Shown here: piece after piece, positions 1 through 13,600 of the stretch
Layout of the letters: the number at the start of each line of letters is the position of its first letter
How positions within the stretch are numbered: the first letter of the stretch is position 1
Assembly (NCBI RefSeq): GCF_032118995.1
Contig: NC_092666.1
Location: 4,538,501-4,602,500, forward strand
Length of the DNA: 64,000 nucleotides
Direction: 5' to 3'
DNA from: Asterias amurensis
Taxonomy: Eukaryota > Echinodermata > Asteroidea > Forcipulatida > Asteriidae
Translations under genes and position numbers: made by a program
The notes under the pieces: generated by a model
Told to the model about the DNA's origin: nothing
The model's database searches: none
What the model saw: only the letters and a program-made list of their open reading frames with translations

Positions 1-65
1 AATAATTATGTAAAAAATGTCCTTTGATAGCAACTTGCATATTTGATTATAAGTGACGTCTACTC

Positions 66-236
66 AATGTATCTGGGCTCAATTACACAGAGCTGCTTAA
101 GCAGAATAAATTGCTTAATAGGTTTCTGCTAAGCGACAGTTAGCAGGATACCAGTCACACACGGTGCATGGAAAATGACATATATTGGCTGGAAACAAAA
201 AATTTGCAAGCAACATTTTGTTGTGCTTATCTTCTT
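66..236. repeat. Interspersed repeat with AGAGCTGCTTAAGCAG end
   Basis: Contains cagagctgcttaagcag, then a GGTTACCAGCCAC-like core (here ggataccagtcacacac) and GGCTGG, shared with segments at 640-830, 15165-15345, 24943-25125, 39020-39225 and 42740-42880. The shared layout marks a short dispersed element of unknown class, often starting in a CCCAATTTCATAGAGC-like sequence. Confidence 0.6.
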
Positions 237-237
237 A

Positions 238-602
238 AAGCCATTGGACCCTTTGGTAAACAGTGTTGCCCAAGGCCCACACTTTGTGTACCATAACTTC
301 TATATCAAATAACAAACCTGTGAAAATTTAGGCTCAATCGGTCATCGGAGTCGGGAGAAAACAACGGAAACCCCCACCCTTAATTCCGCGCGTTTCGCCG
401 TGTCATGACATGTGTTAAAAATAAATCCGTAATTCTCGTTAACGAGAATTTATATTTTTTTGCTGTTTTCTCAAAAAGTAAAGCATTTCATGGACTAATA
501 TTTCAAGAGAAGTCTTTCACCCTTGCCTTCTGTAAACCCTGCAAGTTATTTGTAAATCTGTGAACTTTTTTTTTTTCTGAACCGAAAGGGTCCAATGGAT
601 TT
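238..602. mobile_element. Foldback MITE, family C (TTAA-flanked)
   Basis: Inverted ends AGCCATTGGACCCTTTGGT and accgaaagggtccaatgga are each bordered by TTAA (235-238 and 601-604), consistent with a TTAA target duplication. The interior is largely self-complementary, centred near the palindrome ctcgttaacgag at 437-448. No coding capacity; non-autonomous. Confidence 0.75.
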
Positions 603-639
603 AAATACGTAAAAGCAGTTCAATTAAATAGGACCAAGT

Positions 640-830
640 AAAGCTAGCTGTTTGAGCAGAAAAGCTGTTTTAAAATATCTGCTTAGCAAAGATTAGCAGG
701 TTACCAGCCACAGATAGTACATGTCAGATGGTATTTCGGTTGCTATATTTATTCTGGTTAGCATAATTTTGTTGTCCTTAGCTACTCTTTGTGCTTTTAA
801 GCAGCCCTATAAAAAAGTCCCTGGACTTAA
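640..830. repeat. Second copy of the CTGCTTAGC / TTACCAGCCAC repeat
   Basis: ctgcttagcaaagattagcaggttaccagccac followed by a GTAC/TATTTCGG stretch and tgtgcttttaagcagcc matches the repeat at 66-236. A 77-aa open frame at 721-954 lies inside it and is not supported as a gene. Confidence 0.55.
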
Positions 831-1265
831 CAACATCATTCACAACATTGTAACTTCCCAGACATGCAGAGATTCACAGCATACTTTAGCGTGCCTTTTA
901 ATGTCTCTTATGCATTCAAGTGGTGGTTTCTACATGGCTCGGTGGAACACTTGAATTGTTTCAGTAATAAGTTTAAATTGCCACCAAATGTCCTGATAAA
1001 GGTGCGAAAAAAGGTTAATTGATGGGGGAGTATGGGCGACGCAGCGTGGACAAAGTACAAGTTAGTTGCAGCCATATTCTCTTCAGAAAAATAGTCAGTG
1101 TTTTCTCAAATAATGTCCTCATGTAGTTAACATGTGAGTGAACTCATAAGGTTGATTCTGGTTCGATTTTCATCTTAAATTGATTTTGAGTTCGATTTTG
1201 ATCTCGATTTCGGTGTTGATTTTTTATTTCGATTTTTCAATTTTCGCTTTGGTTCGATTTCGATT

Positions 1266-1650
1266 CCGATTTTGATTTCGATTTTCGATTTTGATTCTGA
1301 TTCTGATTCTGATTCTGATTCTGATTCTGATTCTGATTCTGATTCAGATTCAGATTCAGATTCAGATTCAGATTTAGATTCAGATTCAGATTCAGATTCA
1401 GATTCAGATTCAGATTCAGATTCAGATTCTGATTCTGATTCTGATTCTGATTCTGATTCTGATTCTGATTCTGATTCTGATTCTGATTCAGATTCAGATT
1501 CAGATTCAGATTCAGATTCAGATTCAGATTCAGATTCAGATTCAGATTCAGATTCAGATTCTGATTCTGATTCTGATTCTGATTCTGATTCTGATTCTGA
1601 TTCTGATTCTGATTTTGATTTTGATTTTGATTTTGATTTTGATTTTGAAA
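1266..1650 (+). repeat. GATTCT/GATTCA hexanucleotide microsatellite ending at a splice acceptor
   Basis: About 60 hexamers occur in blocks of GATTCT, then GATTCA, GATTCT, GATTCA, GATTCT, ending in GATTTT units. A degenerate TTCGATTT zone precedes it from about 1150. The array stops about 6 bases before the ttacag acceptor of the TM5 exon, so it supplies the upstream intron context of that acceptor. The open frame across it (Asp-Ser repeats) enters the exon in the wrong frame and is not coding. Confidence 0.9.
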
Positions 1651-1656
1651 TTACAG

Positions 1657-4600
1657 AAAGCTTGGAAGGGCACCATGTGGCAGAAAGTTTACCACATCAG
1701 CAAAGTGGTTGTGTCCTATGTAATCCCGCTGTTGATTATGGCCGTAGCGTATGCACGAGTCTGCCTGAGACTGTGGTCTGGTATCCCGACTGATGAATCA
1801 CACCGGCCAGCGCTGGGAGGACGATCAGCGGGACAGACTAAACCCACTATGAATAAGGTAAGGGCATGTCTGATTTAGCGGCTACAGCTACGGCTACAGC
1901 TACGGCTTGATAGCTGCTTTTTCATGTTGAAGTAGTCACCAAAACTACAGCTCCTGTCTCTCAAAATGAAGCTGATGAATGTTTGCGGTAACACCATGTG
2001 TGTATCTACTTGCCAGGCAGAGTTTGCTCTTAGAGAACTGTCTTTCTTTATTCCACAACCGCCGAGTAGATTTATTGGATGTTTCTGAGACTTCTCAGTT
2101 CTAAAATGAACTCTCCTGCTTTTTAACTACCACCCGGGCGGAAGGTATAGAAAATTGGCTGGGACTACTACTTTAGCTTAATCGTAATTAACTGCACTAC
2201 CGCGGAGTCAGTTCTTGACCCCATGGAATGCTCGCTTAAACCATTTACCAACCTCATCTGGAAATAAATGGTGTTATGTCTTGCGTATAATTTTATTTTG
2301 TCTGTCCTGCTCTGTACCATGGCCAACAAAAAAAACTAAAGAAATAGCTTTTTGTTACTGAGATTCGGTCCCTCAATGGAAATTAACATGGGCTTGAGGA
2401 GGAGGTTTCAAAAGAGGGCGCTATCAGAAGAAGTTTGTACATTATTTGTCATATCGGGGGACAGAAGTTCCTGTCATATCTTGAAAATAATGTAACTAAA
2501 CGTACTTTATTGCACTCACTACAATTTATAGAACGACAGTGTATTGTCTTCAATGTTAAACAATAGGGGATTTTTGTGACACTAGGTAGCAGCAGACTTA
2601 CCAGGTAAATACATCGTTCTCGGTGATATTCGCATGCTCAGAACGACATAAACAATGGAAATTTGTATGGTAAGTCTGCTGCCACCTAGCGTTCCAAAGT
2701 ATCCATTTATGATGTGACACCACTTCATGAATATTCAATGTTTTCCTCTTCTCCTATTAGTCAACAGAGACACAGCTGGAATCCAGACGTAAAGTAGCCC
2801 GGATGTTGATAGTGGTGGTTGTCATGTTTGCTATTTGTAAACTTCCTACGCATGTTTTAAACACAATCAGGTGAGTTGCAGGCAGATTCTAATTCGGGCT
2901 ACATTCCAATATGGGTCAGCTTCAAACCTAGGGTATGCTCCATGTTGGGCAGATTATAACTTGAGTGTATTCCAATTTGGGACAGATTTACTTTCTATTT
3001 GTAAACTTTCTACGCACGTTTCTAACACAATCAGGTGATAACCAACACATTCCTAAATGGGATAGACTTCACTTTGTGCATATTCTAATTTGGGGTAGAT
3101 TCCAACTTTGGACAGAGTGTAACTAGGGGCTGAAGTCTTTTATTATTTTAGTGAGAAATCATCTCTTTCTCAAAACTACGATACTTCAGAGGGAGCAGTT
3201 TCTCACAATGTTTTATACTATCAACAGTTTACCTCTACTCGTTACCAAGTAAGAGTTTTTGTTAATGCTAACAATTATGTTTAGTAATTACCAATAGCGT
3301 CCAGTGTTTCAATCATTGCTGGAAACGTCAGAGGTTTAATTAACACAGTAACATTTATCAGAAAGGAAAAACATTCACTTTTCTAATTGAAGTTTTGCAA
3401 GCTCTACTTGAACGCATGGATAATACTAAGTTGTGATGTAAATTTAAAGAAGCAATCTTGGTCTTTATTTTCGACGCGTGACGATGCAAAGTTCCACAGA
3501 TCTGTCAGGTACTCGTCCGTGTCGTCCTCGGGTATCATTTTTGTTTGCTGCAGCAATGTTTTGAAGAACACTGAAGAAAGATAAAAGATTAAATAGGAAA
3601 TGGTGATGGAAGATGTCTCGAAATTGCAGCAGTTTTTCATGTTTTGTGTGATCTATAATACCTCCGAAACAAACCTGTGCAAAGTTGGTGGGCTTATTCA
3701 GTTGTGTGAGTCAGGAAAAAATAGTGAAACGCCAAAGTGTAAATGTTTCGCGTATTGGGGTTTTTAGTCACTACCACTGAATACTTGTTACCTTAAAAGC
3801 AGAAACGCATTCTATTGGTTGAATGAGCGTGTGCGTATTCTGCGTGGAGCAATTCAACCAACACAATGCGTTCTCTTTGTGTCGTTATCGTTATCGTTTT
3901 CGTTATCGCTGCAGTGTGACTCGGCCTTCACGCTGCAGCGATAACGATAACGATCACGACGCAAAGGGAACGCATTCTATTGGATGAATGAGCGTGTGTA
4001 TATTCTGCGCGCTGGAGCAATTCAACCAATAGAATCCGTTCTCTTTGCGTCGTGATCGTTTTCGTGATCGTTTACGTTATCGCTGCAGTGTAAAAGCACG
4101 GTCCAACAGCAGCGATAATGAGAACAACGCAAAGAGAACGCATTCGATTGGTTGAATGAGCGTGTGCGTATTCCGCGTGGAGCAATTCAACCAATAGAAT
4201 GCGTTCTCTTTGCGCCGTGATCGTTATCACATCGTATTCGTTATCGCTGCAGTGTGACTCGGCCTTAACTCGACCTTTAAATCGTCTGATTTGTCCATTA
4301 CTCGACTGGAATTAGTTGTTATCGGCCTTTATCTACTTTGGTGAATTTAGGGTTTCTTGTTTCTTCATAAAGTGTGTTATTGTTTCTTTGCTTGTTTTCT
4401 TTGTTCATGAAGAATCTTTAATACTTACATTTTGCTTGTACTTCGTTCATGCAAAACTCATGGGTTACGATTTCACACTTGCAGTTAGCCCAGCCCAAAG
4501 ATGTCATCATTTCTTGCGTTTCCGCCACAGACTGCTTCAATTGGTACATAGGGACCATGAAGTCCTTCATTGAACATGACAGAAAAAAAGTTAATTTTGT

Positions 4601-7600
4601 TAAATAAACAAACCATAATTAAACTTGTGGTTTCCTAGAAGGTGGTCATCTTGTTAGTGTCAACAGAGGGCGGTATACTTTATAAGTGTTAAGCACGTAT
4701 ATCATAACAAAGACAACAAATATTTACCTTAACATATTTACCCCACTTGTCATGGCTTTGTAGAAATCTTGACGCATTAAAGAAAATTGGTGTGTCCTTA
4801 TCCACGATGAGCAAAGCTTCCCCTTGTGGTTTAAGGCATGCGAGAATGCTCGTCAAAGCCGTGCGTTTGTCTTGAATCCAGTGTAAAACCAGAAAACTGA
4901 CAACTTTATCGAAGGTTTCCCGCCATTTGGGGTTATCACCGACAGTGAGTGCGTCTCCCACACAAAATGATACATTCGACGGCGAGCTTTTCGCTCGTGC
5001 TTCGGCTATCATTTCAACAGAAAGATCAACACCTGAAAATAGTGCGTTAAAAAACATCGGGGTTAGCAGGTACCAGACGAGTGTAAAGTACACCCAAGGG
5101 CCCTTTTTCAAAAAGCTGTTTACCAGTAAGCAAATTATTTTATGTGTTTATTGTAGCAGAAAAATGTGGGTAAGCATAAACTTATTTCACTACAATGTCT
5201 CAAGTAAGCAGAACATTTCTTGGCGCGCAATCGCATGCACGTTCACCATGGATTTGCAATGTTTACGTCACTGGTGTGCTTACCACGGGTTAGCCAGCGT
5301 TTTACCCTTCCCGACGGTAAACTGCTTTAAAGGCAGTGGATACTGTAGGTAATTACTCAAAAATATTAATCAGCATAAAACCTCACTTGGTAACGAATAA
5401 TGGGGAGCGGTTGATAGTATAAAACATTGTGAGAAACGGCTCCCTCTGAAGTGACGTAGTTTTCGAGACTTCGACGACCAATTGAGCTCAAATTTTCACA
5501 GGTTTGTTATTTTATGCATATGTTTAGATACACCAAGTGAGAAGACTGGTCTGTGACAATTACCAATATTGTCTACTGTCTTTAAGAAAAAGAGATTTTT
5601 TTCTAAGAACGCTCCGTTAGCACAAAACAGCTTCTTACATGTTTATGAAATTGAGCGCAATACCAATCAGAGAACGGTATGTACTGCCACAGATCGAGAA
5701 TTAAAGGTATTTGAAACTCTTAAAGCGGTGGACACCTTTGGTGTTGGTCAAAGACCAGTCTTCTCACTTGGTGTATCTCAACATATGCATAAAATAACAA
5801 ACCTGTGAAAATTTGAACTCAATTGGTCGTCGAAGTTGCGAGGGAATAATTGAAGAAAAAACACCATTGTCGCACCTTTTCAATTCAAATATTTTGTGAG
5901 AAATTACTTCTTTCTCAAAAATGATATTCCTTGGAGGGAGCCGTTTCTCACTATGTTTTATACTATCAACAGTTCTTCACTGCTCGTTACCAAGTAAGTT
6001 TTTATGCTAACAGGTATCTTGAGTAATTACCAATCGTGTCCACTGCCTTTCAGTCTAACGTATAATAAAATATCGTGTGCAAAATCTCTGGGGATAAAAA
6101 CCAAGAAAACCTTTTTTTGCTTTATATCTGTGTTAACATATTTGTTTCTTTTTTTTTTCCTATGAAGTTAAGAACCTCCCATTTTAGACGTTGTACACAA
6201 AATTCATTGAGGAGTACCACAGTCTGTAGAACTCCCCTGTGGAGATAACTTCTGTCCCCTTTTCTGTTTTGTTCTCGACCTCCGATCGTAAGGAAATGAA
6301 TATGAAATCTTAATTTCTCACTCAAACTGTATGTGGTTTATGTAGGCATATGAAAGCACGCAACAAGGGTGTTTTTTCTTGTATTATACTTTTGCAGCTT
6401 CGATGATCCATGTAGTTAAAACTTTCACAGATTTGTTATTTTATGCATGTTGGGAAACACCATGGTGTATTTGGTGAGAAACCAGTCTTTGACAATATAC
6501 CAGAGGTGAAACGTGCCTTTATAACAACAAAAAAAATCTTGATTTTCTTTTAGTTTTCTCTTGCAACTTCGATGACCAATTGAGTCCAAATTGTCACAGA
6601 TTTGTGATTTTGTGCATTTTGCTGGGATACGACAAGTGAGAATACTAGTCTTTGTCAATAACAAACTTTTTTTTGTATCCATGAGGGGTGCTACTTTTGT
6701 TGTTTTCTCTCCTTTGTGTGTGTATGTTTTCTTTATCGTTCTTATTTTTTGTACTTTGCATTTTTACCTGTGAAATTAATAAATGAAATAAATAAAAAAC
6801 CTCATACTTTAAAGGCAGTGGACACTATTGGTAATTACTCAAATAAATTATTGACATAAAACCTTTCTTGGTGACGAGTAATGGACAGAGGTTGATGGTG
6901 TAAAACATTATGAGAAACGGCTCCCTCTGAAGTGCCATAGTTTTCGAGAAAGAAGTAATTTTCCACGAATTTGATTTCGAGACCTCAGATTTAGAACTTG
7001 AGGTCTCGAAATCAACCATCTAAACGCACACAACTTCGTGTGACAAGGGTATTTTTCCTTTCATTATTATCTCGCAAGTTCGCCGACCGATTGTGCACAA
7101 ATTTTCACAGGTTTGTTATTTTATGCATATGTTGAGATACACCAACTGTGAAGGTTAGTCTTTGACAATTACCAATAGTGTCCACTGCCTTTAATAATAA
7201 TGACAATTGTTGTACTCACCTGTAATACGTTTAACTTTAGCAGCTATTGCAATTGTCTCGTCCCCCGTACCACAGCCAACGTCCAGTACCACATCATCTG
7301 AACGAAAGGTTATTTTATCAATGGCGGCCATGACAGCCAAATGTTGAGCCACTCTACCATCCCCATTATAATCTCTACTCGCTGAAAAATTCATATTCCT
7401 CGTGAACAAAAAATTGTAAAGTATATGGTTTCAGAATCACTGTTTGAAAACACAACTTGCAAGCGTAGCAAGCACACAATCGCTAGTGTTGTCAGCAAAC
7501 TTGTTTGTTGCTTTCCGGACCCGCGGTAGAAGTGTCCTTGACTTGGCCCTGGACACAACGCTAATTCTACCACCACCACACCGGGGTCACAAATATTTGT

Positions 7601-10600
7601 CGTGAACACGCTAACCAGGAGAAGGCCATTCGACTGGCTATTATGCTGTCAAGGTCCAATGCAAATTTCATATCATAGTGAGTTCATTGAAATGTATTGG
7701 CCCTGGACACAACGCTAATTCTACCACCACCACACCGGGGTCACAAATATTTGTCGTGAACACGCTAACCAGGAGAAGGCCATTCGACTGGCTACTATGC
7801 TGTCAAGGTCCAATGCAAATTTCATATCATAGTGAGTTCATTGAAATGTATTATCCGTGCGTGACGTGTATTGTGGATGAACACAAATTCATCAAAGCGT
7901 ATTCCTCTAATACTAAACGTACTAAACGTGCTATAAAACGGTCTCTATAAACTTGATATGATTCCTGTGAAAATGGCAAGGGGTCGATCGCTTCTGCAGA
8001 GCGCGCGGGGGACGGACGAGTGCAAGTCTTGGACATTCAAAATACATGGTTGCACTCCATACCATGTGTGTCTTATCTGTTATTGTGGGTGCGTTTGATT
8101 AGCTTGCCCGGGTTACCAGGTCTGACTCAAGTATGTTCGATTAGCTACCCTACCTCGACCCAGGTTTAACCCCAGTGCGTTCGATTAGCTTTAATTCCCC
8201 GGGTCGACCCAAGTTAACCCCAGTGCGTATGATTAGCCTCCCCGGGTCGATCCAGTTCTTATAGGCCGTGTCCGAAACGACGACTTCGGCTACAGCTACG
8301 TCTAGATCAGCGCTTCTACCAGGGTTGAAGAATAGGCAGACGCGCGCGATCTAGCCGTAGCTTTAGCCGAAGTCGCCGTTTCGGAAACGGCCTTACCCAA
8401 GTACGCTCGATAAGCTACTCCGGTTCGACCCAGGTCGAACCCCGGTGCTTTCGATTAGCTTCCCCGGATCATGGAGGAAGAAAATCCCGGATCGACCCAG
8501 GTCTGACCCCAGTGCGTTCTAGTAGCTTTGGCGTCATTGTTGGGGCTCACTGCATGGGTCTACACTGGTCCCATGTTTTTATCCACATTGATTAAGCTTT
8601 ATGAGACAGATCGTGTGCCGATCGTCCGCAATAGGGCGGGTCGATGGGCAGTCGCTAGTGTTAACACTTAACGTGAGACATGCTGGGTCATAATATACGA
8701 TGTGGATGTTAAATACATGCATATTATGGATATCTTAAGAAAGTAGTAAAAGTATGTTAGTTGAATATTTGACATCGGACATTCACATACTGTTTGTACA
8801 GCGAGAATTGTCGATGCTACTTTTTCGATCGATATCAAATATTGGACAATATTCACACAGGTTTGTACAGTGAATGTCTACTTCGTACATCAATATTGGA
8901 TATTGGATAATCCCGACGTGTTTATAGGGAATGTCTTCCATGTACATCGATATTGGATATATTGGACATTCCCTTATGTTTCTACAGTAAATGTCTACCT
9001 TGTACATCAGTATTGGATATTGGACATTCCAATAAGTTTGTACGGCGAATATCGATGTTCCTTTTTAGAGCTGTTTTTGTCCAAGCCTCGATTTAGTTTA
9101 CATTAAATGGTTATAAAAACAACATGGATGTGGCGAAGTATTTTCGTTGTATTCGTGATTCGGCTGGACTCTTTCACTGGGCCACGTCGAAGGTCCAATG
9201 GAAAAAAAACTACGAGAATGTGTGAAGAGACATCACCGAGGGCAGTTGAGTCAACACACGGGTGTATCGACGCGATCCCCGGGAGACTGAAACGCTAGGC
9301 GTACGGTGATCGGGTTACGGTGTTTGGAGTTTAGTTGGGCATTATGTGTATCCGGTCTGTCGTTTACAACTCGCACCTTAAAGGCACTGGACACGTTTTG
9401 TATTGTCAAAACCAGTAGGCCTACTCTCACTTGGTGTACCTTACAGGGAAGGTACACTATTGGTAATTGTCAAAGACAAGTGTTCTCACTTGGTGTATCT
9501 CATCATATGCATAAAATAACAAATCTGTGAAAATTTTAGCTCAATTGGTCATCGGAGTTGGGAGAAAATGATGAAAGAAAAAAAAACACCATTGTTGGAC
9601 GAATATGTGTGCTTTCAGATAGGAATAAAGTACTTCTAGCTAGAAGTCTTCTATTATTTTAGTGAGAAATTAACTCTTTCTCAAAAACTACGTTACTTCA
9701 GAGGGAGTCGTTTCCTACAATGTTTTATACTATCAACAGCTCTCCAATGCTAGTTACCAAGTCAGTTTTTAAGTCAATATTTGTTTTGAGTAATTACATA
9801 CCAAACGTGTACCTTCTCTTTAAAATAATGCATAAAATAATTAACCTGTGAAAAATTTGGCTCAATTGGTCATCGACTTTGCAACTTACTATAGAATAAT
9901 GTGAGAAAAAAAAACTTGTTTCGCAAATTTTACATTACTTTACATTATGGCCTGTGTCTTAAAAACGATAATAAGAAAACTACTAAGTAACTTAACAATG
10001 TACGCTACAATGCACTCGTTGTTTTGGGTCCTTGAAAATCATTTTTTAAGACTTGGAAATAATATGGATGACTAAAAACTGAGTATTCTATTAGGGCCTG
10101 CAACGAAGATGAAACAAAAAACATAAATCTACGAGGAATTTGATTTAATTTTTTGGTGATCTTTAAGTCTGCTTTATCTTGACTCGAAACCAGACCATTT
10201 CATTCAAACTCCGTTTCTTTATTACAACAATAGGAATGATGGATATAAATTAGAGGTGTCATAGGCTCTTTTCAAGCCGTCAGAGCAGACAAAAAGGATT
10301 CAAGACACTGATATGACTATTGAAGTGAGATATACATTCGTAGATGCCTTCTGGCTAGTAAGGCTACACCGTAGCGATGAAAGAACGGACTGTTTTTGTA
10401 AGTCGTGCACTTTATGTTCGCCAAGGAATATTTTTTCAAAGGGACAGCTCCTCAATTCATGCTGATATTATAAGTTTGTTATTTTGTTTTTCCTGTGGTA
10501 TTTGAGACCCTCTCACAGTAAAGAATATGCTTTCTATCGATTAGCTGTGGACGCAAATATAACGAGATATGACGCGACTATATGGCCCGTTGCTAAAAGG

Positions 10601-13600
10601 AACTATGGTTTGTGCTAACAAAACGGTTGCTGGCAGTGTAAGCACTTTACGTAATCCACCGTTATACATAAACTGACAAACCTGAGTTTGAGATCTATTT
10701 TGCTTGACTTATAGATTCATGAATACAGCTACATCAAATAAAACTATTCCAGAAATGTTTTTTACTATCGTCATCATTAGACTTTGTGTAAATCTGTGAT
10801 GTAAGCGATATTTTTAATCCCATTTCTGTAATGTTTCTTTAAAGGCAATGGACACTATTGGTAATTACTCAAAATAATTAGAAAATCTTTCTTGTTGACG
10901 AGTAATAATATGGAGAGGTTGATGGTATAAAACATCGTGAGAAACGGCTCCCTCTGAAGTCCACGAATTTGATTTCGAGGCCTCAGATTTAGAACTTGGG
11001 GTCTCGAAATCAACGATCTAAACGCACACAACTTCGTGTGACAAGGATGTTTTTTCTTTCATTATTATCTCGCAAGTTCGATGACCGATTGAGCTCAAAT
11101 TTTCACAGGTTTGTTACTTTATGCGTATGTTGAGATACACCAGCTGTGAAGACTTAGTCTTTGACAAATACCATTAGTGTCCACTGCCTTTACAGCTCAT
11201 TTAAAGCTCATTTATTTTCACGTTTGCACGACAGCGCCCTCAAGTTTGTATGATGTACACAAGTCATAGATCTCAAACTCAGGTTTGTCAGTTTATGTAT
11301 AATGGTGGATTACATAAAGTGCGTACTCATCAGGCCTTATAACCCCAGTCGATCTGGTCTTCGTTCAGCAAGTCAACATCTTCTGACTGAACGGGGGAGA
11401 TAGATCTTTCCGTATTGCTGCCCCTCGTCTTTGGAACAGCCTTCCTCACAACATTCGCTCTATTTCATCCCTCAACTCCTTTAAAACTACCCTCAAAACC
11501 CACCTCATGGTAATTGCCTACAACAACACAGTTTAATTTAAATATCTTGTTTTTGTTCATTGTTTTTCTTTGTCGCGCCTTGAGCGCCTACTTGTTAGGT
11601 GGATATGTTTGCGCTTTACAAGTGTCATATTATTTTTATTATAAGGAACTTCGTGCTACTTTCATGGGGATAATGCGTCATCACACTAAATATCTTCATA
11701 ACTGAGCAGCAGTACATCAAACTGAGGCTGTAAGGCAAATAATAGTCTGGTTCCTATATGCATGAAATGATAGTTACAACTATCGCTGTCGCTGTTTTTT
11801 AGGGTACCAGACAATACTGTGATTGAAAAGAAACTTATATAAATTGTTGTTCTCTCTTGAAAGGTTCTTTTTTTAAAATTTAAAGATGATGAAATTCTAA
11901 AGGTGTATCACTATGTAAGATTACCACCTCGATCCCAAAAGCGTGAACGTGACCCCACATAACGTTAAACACCTTAATTAAAGTCACCTGGAAATATAAT
12001 ATGCTTACGAACAATAAAACATTTTTTTTTTAGTAATTGTTTGTAACGATTTATATGTTTAACAAATATATAAAGTTGTTTGGGGGCTGACTCCGCCTAC
12101 CCCTTTTGTGACGTTAATCAAGGCAGACTTTGCCTGCAATGCGTGTAGTAAACACACGTGCAAAGTACATGTACGTCCAAGTCGTGAGTTGGTACATTTC
12201 AAAAAGTGTTTTTCTGCATTCAGCAGCAATACACCTGGTCGGCATTGCCGCAAAAAAAAAAAAACAACTTTTTTTTAAACGTACAAACTCACGACTTGGT
12301 CCGTACATGTACTTTGCAACTGTGTTTACTCTACGCATTACAGGCAAAGTCTGCCTCGATTGACGTCACGAACAGCGCCCTCTCGGGTCGGGTTCTACTC
12401 TTAAATTTGTAAATAACATAGGAAAGTATTTTTTAAAACCTTAAACTGTTTATTCACATTCCACTCATCAAAACACATATATTAGTGACTTCCAGGTGAC
12501 TTTAAACATCAGCGATTTCTGAATTCCTCCAGCACGGAAGGCTGAGGAAACGAGGGTGAATTTCGTTGCATAAACAGTTAACAATCACGCCATAGATCGG
12601 CTGTGGGCAAATCTCTAAGCACAGAACAAGCAAATACGATCGCTCAGAGATGTTCGTTTTGTGGAAACAATTTGTATTATGCGATGAACTTTTCATCATG
12701 AATTCTGAAACCTTAGCCAGGGGCAAGAAAGAGGCTTATTCAAAATGAACTTGATACTTCTGTTTATTATGATGAGGGGGAAAATTATTATTAATAAAGA
12801 GAATGGTTTCAATCATACAAAAAGTAAATTAAAGGATAGAAATTTTACAGATTTGGTTTCATGAATGTAAAAAGGGCAGTGGACACTATTGGTAATTGTC
12901 AAGGACTAGCCTTCATAGTTGGTGTATCTCAACATATGCATAAAATAACAAACCTGTGAAAATTTGAGCTCAATCGGTCATCGAACTTGCGAGATAATAA
13001 TGAAAGAAAAAAACACCCTTGCCACACGAAGTTGTGTGCGTTTAGATGGTTGATTTCGAGACCTCAAGTTCTAAATCTGAGGTCTCGAAATCAAATTCGT
13101 AGAAAATTACTTCTTTCTCGTAAACTATGGCACTTCAGAGGGTGCCGTTTCTCACAATGTTTTATACCATCAACCTCTCCACATTACTCTTTACCAAGAA
13201 AGGTTTTATTCTAATAATTGTTTGAGTAATTACCAATAGTGTTCACTGCCTTTAAAGGATAGACATTTTAGAGATTTGGTTTAATGAATGTAAAAAGTGC
13301 AGTTATGATTTTAACAAGCAGTTTGACTAGATACACAAGTAGGAGGAGACTGAAGATCTTTTCCAAACCAATGCTCATATCAAAAGAGATTGAGGTATAC
13401 CTGCATGCAAGTTTTTTGCAGTTTTGTTGTTGTTCTTTTCTACAGAGGAAATTGTTTATTCAAACTTAAAGGAACACGTTGCCTTGGATCGGTCGAGTTG
13501 GTCATTGAAAAGCGTTTGTTACAATATGCATATGGGTAGAAAGATGCTGTAAAAGTAGAATACAATGATCCACACAAACATGCCTCGAAATTGCACGGTT

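Noticed and set aside
721..954. 77-aa frame with a hydrophobic N-terminus, considered as a missing receptor exon (TM1-4)
   Set aside because: Lies in a dispersed repeat, has no GPCR motif, and no suitable splice donor joins it to the TM5 exon.
1272..1793. 173-aa open frame with long Asp-Ser repeat resembling serine-aspartate surface proteins
   Set aside because: It is the GATTCT/GATTCA microsatellite read in one frame, then the receptor TM5 exon in the wrong frame; the exon's true frame encodes a clear TM5.
4927..5352. 141-aa plus-strand frame
   Set aside because: Antisense shadow of methyltransferase exon 2 running into intronic sequence and a MITE.
7851..8036. Extra upstream coding exon of the methyltransferase (61-aa minus frame)
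   Set aside because: No methyltransferase similarity and no in-phase donor to 7409; exon 1 already supplies a start codon and a protein of family length.
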